DNA from: RFXV01 sp038150465 | GTDB taxonomy: Bacteria; Bacteroidota; Bacteroidia; Flavobacteriales; Schleiferiaceae | Length of the DNA stretch: 30,205 nucleotides | Direction: 5' to 3' | Assembly (NCBI GenBank): GCA_038150465.1 | Contig: JAYOTP010000027.1 | Location: forward strand, 1-30,205 | Shown here: positions 22,403-30,205 of the stretch, in pieces | Layout: each line of letters opens with the position of its first letter | Numbering within the stretch: position 1 is the stretch's first letter | Notes under the pieces: model-generated | What the model saw: only the letters and a program-made list of their open reading frames with translations | Database searches by the model: none | Told to the model about the DNA's origin: nothing | Position numbers and translations under genes: made by a program

Positions 22403-25400
22403 TCAATAGCGTGTGACCCTCCGGGTGATCGCCGCCTCGCCTGTGCGCACACGCAGCAGATACACACCCTGTGCTCTGGTGCTCAGATCGAAGCGCAGTT
22501 CGGTGTGCCCGCGGGCATCCTGTACGCTTTGTACCTCGATCAACTGTCCGAGGGCGTCGATCAACTCTACAGAGTAGTCGTTGGTCGAAGGATTCTCGAT
22601 CACCACATTGACCACATCCTTGGTCGGGTTGGGGAAGATATTGAGGCTCGAGGCCAGTTCTTCCTCATCCACAGAGATGCCGGCAATGGTCACTTCAATG
22701 ATGGTATCGGCACTTCCACAACCGTTTGCCACTGTCAGCTGAACGAAATAAGTTCCATTCTGCGCATAGGTCGCCGTCGGCGTGGGTCCGTTGCCTCCTG
22801 TAGCGTTGCCAAAGTCCCAGAAATAGCTGCTTCCGTTCAGTGAATTGCTCGCATCGAAGTCGACCGTGGCCTGAGTCAGTGTGACCGACGAAAGAACAAA
22901 TGATGCATTCACTGTAGGAACAGGTGCAGTAGGCGTCGCAAAGGCGATCGGGCCAGAGAATCCGGAAGTATCGCTCGTCGCGGCACAAACGTCTGCTATC
23001 CAGTATTCATAGGATTGACCTGCATTCAGACCAGTCAACACGAATGGACTGGTCGCTGACAGCTGATTGCCCGTTCCTGGCGTGAATCCGGCCGGACCGT
23101 ACTCGATCAGCGAAGCACCTGAGATGCTCGTCCAGGAGATCACTGCACTGTCGCACTCGACCGCTCCGGTGAACAGCCCGCTGGGCTGAGGACAGGTCGC
23201 TACATTGGTGATGTTCACCACCTGAACCAAAGTGTCGGTAATTCCACAGGTGGAATCCGTGACGACCAGTGTCACATTATAGCTGCCGTTGGACAGGAAG
23301 GTGTGGGTCGGCGTGGCGCCTGTTCCACTGTTTCCGTCTCCAAAGTCCCAGCTCCAGGAGTTGGTCCCGGTGGATATGGATCCATCGAAGGCCACTGTTC
23401 CTTGGTTTACCCCAAAGTTGAAGGCTGCAACGGGCCCTGCGTTCGTGGTGAAAGCGCCAAGGGCGGCAAAGCTGGTATCCGTACCACCACAGATATCGTA
23501 TACGTAATAGTCGTAGGCTGTATTCAGATTCAATCCTGAGACCACCAATGGGCTGACCGCATTGTTGACCATGATCCCGGTACCTGGCGTGAAGCCAGCC
23601 GGACCGTATTCACAGAAACTCGAACCCGATCCGCTCACCCAATTCATCACCGCTGTGGTACAATAGGTGCTGTCGGAAACCAGCTGCGGCGTTGGGCAAT
23701 TGGGATTGCCATTGGTCACCACACTGATCTCGTCAATGGCCATATCGCTGGTGAAACTGCTTCCCCGCTGGCCCAGGAACTTAATGGAAACCGTTCCGGT
23801 ATAGTTCCTCATTGGTACGACCCGAAGCAGGAAGCTGTCAGATCCCGCTGTTTGTTGCTGACCTGAGAGGGTATCAAGCGTGGTCCATCCACTTCCGTCG
23901 TTGATCTGAACATACAGGTTGCCCATGGCAGCACCGAACATGTGGTAATAGAATTCCAGATCGGTATTTCCTGCCCCCAGATCCACTGGGGTCATCTTGG
24001 CTGCAGCCGTATCACCAAGGCTTCCGCCTGAAGTTTCCAGGTAGAGATACATTCCGCCCGCAACTCCCGGAGTGGTCGCGTCATAGAATGGCCCCGTATT
24101 CAATGAGTTCTCATTTGCTCCAGATGCATCTTCGGTCTCCCAACGCGGTGCATTCGCTCCACCGATCTCCCAACAGTTCGAAAGTGGTGTGAGTGGNNNN
24201 NNNNNNNNNNNNNNNNNNNNNNNNNNNNNNNNNNNNNNNNNNNNNNNNNNNNNNNNNNNNNNNNNNNNNNNNNNNNNNNNNNNNNNNNNNNNNNNNTATT
24301 CATAAGTCGTTGATGGCGTCAATCCCGAAATGGTCGCCGTATCGTTGCTGACCGGGACGATCGTACCTGATCCAATGGCAAAGCCGGGCGCTCCGTATTG
24401 GATGTACCAGTTGGACGCTCCTACACCACCTGCCGTCCAGTAAAGCGTCGCATCGAAGGCCGTGGTCGCAGCCACGCCCAAACTCGCAGGGTTTGGACAG
24501 GCTGGTGCTTCATCGATACTGATATCGTCCAAAGACATATCTCCCGTGAAAGACGAACCTCGCTTACCCATGAACCGGACACGGATCGAATCGCTGTATG
24601 CACTCAGGCCGACGTTGGCCTCGATCCATGGATCGTTGCCCGCCGTCTGCTGCTGTCCGAACATGGACCACACTCCATTGGTCCAGGAAGATGTCGCCAG
24701 ATCATACACATCCACCCGCAGAGAGTCCATGGTGGCTCCGTACATGTGGTAGTAGAAACGAAGATTTGGGATGCTCAGGGCCGAGGTCACTATGATGGGC
24801 GAAGTGAAATAACTCGGACCAGTTGTGGCCCCAGTGGATGTCTCAAGGTATATATACATGCCCCCTGCCGTACCGAAGGTCGTGTTGTCGAAATGCGGAC
24901 CGGTACCCAAGGAATTTTCATTGACACCCGAAGCATCTTCTGTCTCCCAGCGAGGACCATTGCCTGGGTCTCTTCCCAGCTCCCAGCAATTGCCCAGGGT
25001 CAGCGGAGGATTGGTACCCTGTTGTCCTGTGGCCGTTCCAGTGAAGTTCTGACTGTAAGGAGCGGTGATGGGCGCGCACAATGTACTGAAGAGCACAGGG
25101 GCGAAGTAGCCCGATGTATCGATCCCATTTGGACAAAGTTCCGTGACATATGCTTCGTAGGTCGTAGCCGCATTCAATCCAGTCAGTGTGAATGGATTGG
25201 TCGTTGCTGGAACAATCGTTCCTGTGCCTGGAGCGAAACCAGCCGCGCCATACTCAATGTACCATTGATTCGCAGTCGCACTTCCGTTGGACCAAGAGAG
25301 GGTGGCATCGTAAGCGTTCACGGTCACTGCTGTCACTGAGGTAGGCTCCGGACAGGATGGCAAGGCTTCAACTATGAAATCGTCCACAAACACATCTGGA

Positions 25401-28400
25401 CCAAAGCCCGAGTTGAAGACCATACGGAAGATCACATCGTTGCCTGTGTACACCGCTGGATCCAAATTCACTGCTTCCTGTATGAAATCCGCATCGGACG
25501 GCGGAACAGTTGGAGAAGTGTTCGGGCTGTTGAAGGTAGGACCGATGTGGTTCACCAGGGTGTCCCATGCCGTTGAGTTGGCCAGACGAACCATAACGAT
25601 CAACTGGTCATTCGGGTAGGCCGTATTGAACTGGTGTGCCCAGCGGTACTTCACCCGGGCATCGGAAGAGATGGTGATGGGTTCGGTGGTGGCCAAAGCA
25701 AATTGACCCGAAGTCCAGCTCCAATAATTGCCTTCCATATAATCGCTGCTGTTCTGAATGACCGTTTGTGTGCCACCGGTCAGATCCCAGCACAGCGGCG
25801 GCCAGTTGGTGCCATCAAAATCTCGGAGATACGGCATAGGTGCTGCCACGCAAAGCGTGTTGAAATCGAGCGGACCTACCCACGTGCTCACATCTCCAAC
25901 GCCACAACTGTCGCGCACCCAGAATGTATAAGGCGTCGAAGGGGCAAGGCCACTCACGCTGACCGTATCATTCTGTGTGGTCTGTATGGTTCCCGTCGCC
26001 GGTGTCGTTCCGGCCGGGCCAAAGACATAATTCTGATAAGCAGCTCCGGCAGGCGTCCATGCAAAGGCTGCAGAAGTTGTGGACTGAGCCACCTGCACAT
26101 TGGTCGGCGCTGGACAGGTCACCGTTGTGGTGAAGGTGAACGGCCCGACCCAGTTGGAGGTTCCATTGCCCGAAGTGGAACAATCGTTCTGTATATACAC
26201 ATCATAGGAAGTGACCGGTGTCAGACCTGTGATAAGTATCGAATCCACTGAACTCGTGAGCACCGTGCCCGAACCTTGGCCAAAGCCCTGAGGACCATAT
26301 TCGATATTGAAGTTGGATCCTCCCTGTCCATTCCATAGGATCTCTGCCGAGAAACCCTNNNNNNNNNNNNNNNNNNNNNNNNNNNNNNNNNNNNNNNNNN
26401 NNNNNNNNNNNNNNNNNNNNNNNNNNNNNNNNNNNNNNNNNNNNNNNNNNNNNNNNNNATATTGAAGTTGGATCCTCCCTGTCCATTCCATAGGATCTCT
26501 GCCGAGAAACCCTGAATGAGTCCGGCGATGATGCTGGTCACATCCGGGCAAAGGGGTGCCTCGATGACCGAGAAATCGTCAATGGCCATATCTGAGGTAA
26601 AGCTGGTGGTGGAAGTTCCTCTGATCCGGAAACGAACAATGGAGTCGTAGCCAGCAGGGAGCACTGCACCCACCTTGAGCCAAGGATCGTTTCCAGCGGT
26701 TTGCTGCTGACCCGTAATACTGATGATGTCGTTGGTCCAGCCTAGGGTCTGGTCGAATACGTCAACAGCCATAGTTCCCATGGTCGCTCCGTACATATGG
26801 TAGTAGAACTCCACATAAGGGGAAGTCAGCATATTCACCCCGACATCTGCCGAAGTGATCTCGCCCGTATTACCAAATCCACCCGAGGTCTCCAGATACA
26901 TATACATACCGCCTGCAACCCCAGGGGTAGTGTTGTCAAAATGAGGACCTGTGTTCAGTGAATTTTCGTTTGCTCCGGAAGCATCTTCTGCTTCCCAGGC
27001 CGGCGTGGTGGTATTGGGGATGGTCCAGCAGTTGCCGTAGTCCAGAGCCCGTCCGGGAGTCACGCCCTCGAAGTCTTCGAAATACGGAGCCATGCTTACA
27101 CCACAAGCCGTGGTAAAGGTGAACGGACCCACCCAGTTCGAAGTACCCGCTCCATTGGATGAGCAATCGTTCTGCACATAGACATCGTAGGAGGTGACCG
27201 GCGTGAGGCCCGTCAAAAGAACAGAATCCACATTGAGATTCAAAACGGTTCCCGAACCCTGACCAAATCCGGCAGGTCCGTACTCTACGTTGAAGTTACT
27301 TCCTCCCTGTCCGTTCCAGGAGATCTGTGCTGCAGTGCCTCCCTGGAAAAGATTGGCCACAAGGCTGCTGACATCCGGACAAGCCGGTGCTTCGATCACG
27401 GAGAAATCATCTACGGACATATCCGAGGTGAAGCTCGTTCCTCTAATGCCCCGGAAGCGGAAACGCACAATGGAATCGTAGCCGGCAGGAAGCACGGCGC
27501 CGATCTTCTGCCAGGGATCTGCACCCGAGGTTTGCTGCTGTCCGGTAAGGATGATGATGTCGTTTGTCCATCCGAGGACCGCATCGCGTACGTCCAGAGC
27601 AAGGGTGCCCATGGCGGCTCCATACATATGGTAATAGAATTCCACATAGGGCGTGGTCAGTGAACTCACATCGATATCTCCTGACCGCAGGTTTTTAGAA
27701 CTTCCAGTGGATCCGCCTGAAGTTTCCAGATACATGTAGGTGCCGCCGGCTGCTCCGAACTGGGTGTTGTCAAAGAAGGGGCCTGTGTTCAGGGAGTTTT
27801 CATTCGAACCAGTGGCATCTTCCCCCTCCCAGCTCGGTGCTGTTGTGTTCTGCATTACCCAGCAATTGCCAAAGTCGGTATTTGCTCCAAGCGTTGCCGT
27901 TTCAAAATCTTCAAAATAGGGTGCAACGAAAATGCCACAAGCCGTAGTGAAGGTGAATGGACCTGCCCAAAGGCTCGTACCGTTGGTGTCGCAATCCTGC
28001 TGAATGAAATAATCGTAAGAGGTCAAGCCTGAGAGTCCGGTGAGGGACAGGGTGTCATTGGCTGTGTTGATCACCGTACCCGAACCCTGAGAAAAGCCCG
28101 CTGGCCCATATTCAAAAGTGTAGCCATTGATGATGCCAGCTGAATTCCAGGTGATGTCGGCAGAATTGCCGGTCACATTGAAACTCTGCCCATTGGTCGG
28201 TGCCGGACAGGCTGCTGGAGTGGTGAAAGTGATCGGACCTTCCCATGTGGAAACCCCGTTGCTGTCGCAATCGATCTGCACATAGACGTCCAAAGTAGAG
28301 TTATCGGGCAGCCCATTGAGCGTAACAGGATTCGTGGTATCGTTCACGATCGTTCCCGATCCCTGAGGAAAGCCAGTGACCCCCCACTCTACATTGTAGC

Positions 28401-29955
28401 CATTTCCTGTTCCCGTGAAGTTGATATCCGCCGAGAAAGGCGTGATGTTGGAAGCGCTGATCCCGAAAGGTGAAGGGCACAATGGCGTCTCCAAGACCGA
28501 GAAGTCATCCACGGACATATCCGAACGGAATCCCGCACTGCGCACCGCACGAAAGCGGAATTGAACGATCGAATCGTAGCCGGCGGGCACAGCCACACCG
28601 ATCTTCAGCCAGGGATCGGACCCTGCCGTATGCTGTTGCCCCGAAATGGAAACCACCCCATTGGACCAACCCAATGCAGCATTCCAAACATCTAAGTTGA
28701 GCGTGCCCATCGCACCGCCGAACATGTGGTAGTAGAACTCTACGTAAGGCGCAGTGAGCGAAGAGACATCGATCTCAGGAGAGATCAGATTCCTTGATGA
28801 ACCCACGGAACCACCGCTGGCTTCAAAGAACATATACTTTCCTCCTGCTGATCCATAGGTCGTATTGTCGAAATGCGGTCCTGTTCCTGGAGAATTTTCG
28901 TTGGAACCAGTAGCATCTTCAGATTCCCAGCGAGGCACTGTCGTGCTTGGCGTGGTCCAACAGTTTCCGAAATCGAGAAAAGAACCCACCAATGCGCTCT
29001 CGAAATCTTCGGTATAAGGTGCCTGGAATACAGGTGGACACGTGGTAGTGAACGAATAAGGTCCTACCCAATTGGAATTTCCACTGACCGATACACAGGT
29101 TTCGCGCACATAGAATTCGTAACTCGCGATCGGACTCAATCCGGTCAGCATCAAGGTGTCGTTCGTGGAAACCGACACAGTACCAGCACCCTGAGTGAAC
29201 CCGGGTGCTCCATACTCTACATCCCAGGAAGAGGCCGCAGCATCACCTGCCGCCCAATAGACATCGGCTGAAGTGGAACCGGCAATCGCACCCAAAGAAG
29301 AAGGATTGGGACAGAGCGGTGGAACAGCGATGGCTATTTCATCCAAAGCCATATCACTGGTAAAGCTGGTTCCTTTGACCCCAGCAAAACGAACTGTGAT
29401 CGGACTGACGAACCCACTCAGAGAGATCGCCGCATTGAGCCAGGGTGCATTACCTGCTGTCTGCTGCTGACCACTGACCGACCAGACATTCACCCAACCA
29501 GAACCGTCATTGACCTGCACTGCCAGATCGCCCATTGTTGCACCGAACATGTGGTAAGCGAACTTGAGCTCAGCACTGCTCAGGGTCGAGATATCGATGC
29601 TGGGAGAAACAAAATAGGCAGAATCTCCGGTGGTTCCGATCGATGTCTCCAAATAGATGTACATCCCACCTGAGCTTCCAAAAGTGGTCGCATCATAATG
29701 GGGACCTGTGTTCAGTGAATTTTCATTTTGACCATTCGCATCCTCCGTCTGCCAATTGAACCCTGAACCACTGGATCCCGTTCCGTACATGGTCCAACAA
29801 TTTCCCAGGACCGTTCCTGTTGGGTTTCCAATTTGACCTGGCGCCTCACTTGTGAAGGATTCACTAATGGGAGCCGGTACTGGAGCTGCGGGCGGACATT
29901 GTGCCCAAAGAAAACTGGCTCCAAATGTGAGAGAGGCGAGTAGAATTTTTTTCAT
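22403..29955 (-). CDS. giant secreted MAM/fibronectin III/PKD protein with T9SS sorting domain
   Basis: This single gene is broken in the assembly by two 100-N gaps. It starts with a signal peptide (MKKILLASLTFGASFLWA). Then come seven MAM-like beta-sandwich units (the fifth divergent), most sharing EDASG-NENSLNTGP, MYxYLETSGG and SGQQQTAG, separated by one or two fibronectin III modules each (ten in total, with the repeated EYGPAGF and GLTPVTSYD). Near the C terminus follow two PKD modules (SWDFGDG; YFWDFGN) alternating with the last FN3 modules, and finally a type A T9SS sorting domain (NIFPNPTKDVVNV, QGVYLLRVRT). The protein should cross the outer membrane by T9SS and be displayed or released. 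Its role is unknown; adhesion or glycan binding is a usual guess. No catalytic motif is seen. The frame changes at the second gap, but collapsing a 55-bp duplicate restores it; about 2466 codons would remain, not counting sequence missing in the first gap. Confidence 0.88.
24197..24296. other. assembly gap (100 N) inside the T9SS protein gene
   Basis: Exactly 100 N, so the length is a placeholder. It cuts the eighth fibronectin III module after TTYE, and sequence resumes in the seventh MAM-like unit at PLTPLSNCWE. The flanks do not repeat each other, so real sequence is missing. By analogy with the preceding unit about 148 nt should be absent. Confidence 0.97.
26304..26358. repeat. first copy of 55-bp direct repeat at a false gap
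   Basis: These 55 bases are identical to 26459-26513 and touch the N run directly, which is the signature of two contig ends that share a k-mer but were not merged. Confidence 0.95.
26359..26458. other. assembly gap (100 N), probably spurious
   Basis: Exactly 100 N flanked on both sides by the same 55-mer. Removing the N plus one copy (155 nt) joins the two reading frames into one uninterrupted fibronectin III module. Confidence 0.97.
26459..26513. repeat. second copy of the 55-bp direct repeat at the false gap
   Basis: Identical to 26304-26358. The translated copy reads GFSAEILWNGQGGSNFN in both reading frames. Confidence 0.95.
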
Positions 29956-29993
29956 GCGATGCTTTTTGGTTCTCGAAAATCAAGTTGAAGCAA

Positions 29994-30001
29994 CTAATAT
30001 A
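29994..30001 (-). promoter_or_regulatory. candidate -7 element of the giant T9SS protein gene
   Basis: TATATTAG on the minus strand differs from TAnnTTTG by one base, 38 nt before the ATG at 29955. No clear -33 TTTG is found. The rest of the 29956-30097 spacer holds nothing else that I recognise. Confidence 0.35.
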
Positions 30002-30097
30002 TTCAATAAACACGTGGCTTCACTGCGGATTCAAGCAAGCAAAAGGAGTAGTGCTCGAACGGCAGATTTAGATGTGTAAGCGATGCTGGCCTACCCG

Positions 30098-30105
30098 TAT
30101 ATTTG
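30098..30105 (+). promoter_or_regulatory. -7 promoter element of tRNA-Arg
   Basis: TATATTTG is a full match to TAnnTTTG and ends 9 nt before the mature tRNA 5' end. Upstream, TGTG at 30073-30076 is a poor -33 candidate with a 21-nt spacer. Confidence 0.6.
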
Positions 30106-30114
30106 CAGCCCACC

Positions 30115-30188
30115 GGTCGCATAGCTCAGCTGGATAGAGCATCTGCCTTCTAAGCAGACGGTCGCAGGTTCGAATCCTGCTGCGATCA
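30115..30188 (+). tRNA. tRNA-Arg (anticodon UCU)
   Basis: A 74-nt cloverleaf can be drawn. The acceptor stem is GGTCGCA with TGCGATC (one G-T pair) and the D arm is AGCTCAGCTGGATAGAGC. The anticodon stem is TCTGC/GCAGA with loop CTTCTAA and anticodon TCT, which reads AGA/AGG Arg codons. The T arm is GCAGG-TTCGAAT-CCTGC. The discriminator is A at 30188, and the CCA end is not encoded. Confidence 0.96.
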
Positions 30189-30205
30189 CAAAAAGCCCGG
30201 ACTGC

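Noticed and set aside
24398..25339. 313-codon open frame on the plus strand
   Set aside because: It is antisense to the repeated FN3/MAM coding sequence; the Arg/Cys-rich product has no recognisable domain.
22403..29955. Two separate genes or a frameshifted pseudogene in the T9SS protein region
   Set aside because: The frame change falls exactly at a gap flanked by a duplicated 55-mer; collapsing it restores one frame, so this is an assembly effect.
22403..29955. CRISPR-like or tandem DNA repeat array
   Set aside because: Repetition is at the protein-domain level (units of several hundred bases that have diverged), without short identical repeats or spacers.
1..30205. Mobile element, prophage, defence island or secondary-metabolite cluster
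   Set aside because: No transposase, integrase, phage structural gene, restriction, CRISPR, toxin-antitoxin or NRPS/PKS signature was seen; genes are core metabolism and envelope functions.

Overview
The window looks like a chromosomal segment of a Bacteroidota bacterium, most likely a Flavobacteriia-like lineage with unusually high GC for that group. Supporting signs are a type IX secretion (T9SS) sorting domain on a giant surface protein, OstA-like and DUF4199-type proteins, a bifunctional Rel/Spo protein, promoters of the TTTG / TAnnTTTG type, few Shine-Dalgarno sequences, and overlapping genes with non-ATG starts. Two runs of exactly 100 N show that it is a draft scaffold, possibly metagenomic.

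Layout. 42-669: outer-membrane beta-barrel gene and its terminator. 680-3312 (minus): a VWA protein and a MoxR-like AAA+ ATPase, overlapping by 10 nt. 3398-11184 (plus): a tight seven-gene operon: receiver-only response regulator, Rel/Spo (ppGpp), Fur-type repressor, purA, OstA-like LPS transport protein, thioredoxin-fold exported protein, and a PqqB-like metallo-hydrolase lipoprotein. Its leader carries a candidate UUCG-capped hairpin. 11199-13680 (minus): DUF4199-like membrane protein and two family-2 glycosyltransferases. 13757-13858: the SRP RNA. 13925-14359: a second receiver-only regulator, whose 3' end overlaps comEC tail to tail.

14311-19475 (minus): surE, a small membrane protein, lpxB, a SpoIID/LytB-domain protein and comEC form a second compact operon. 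19536-19730: a 64-residue membrane protein with a near-ideal Bacteroidota promoter. 19829-21388: NADP-dependent non-phosphorylating glyceraldehyde-3-phosphate dehydrogenase. 21458-21806: RNase P RNA on the minus strand. 21819-22337: an Smr-domain protein. 22403-29955 (minus): a giant secreted protein of MAM-like, fibronectin III and PKD modules ending in a T9SS sorting domain. 30115-30188: tRNA-Arg(UCU).

The genes are largely core functions: stringent response, purine synthesis, envelope lipid A and LPS assembly, competence, RNA processing and protein targeting. I see no phage, insertion sequence, CRISPR array or defence island, and no convincing new multi-gene system. The strongest second-look points are these: the gap at 26359-26458 appears to be false, because both flanks are the same 55-mer and collapsing them restores one long reading frame; four consecutive genes or gene starts in the plus operon lack any usable ATG; and a hairpin sits in the leader of the response-regulator/ppGpp operon. 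No stretch over 300 bases lacks a gene.
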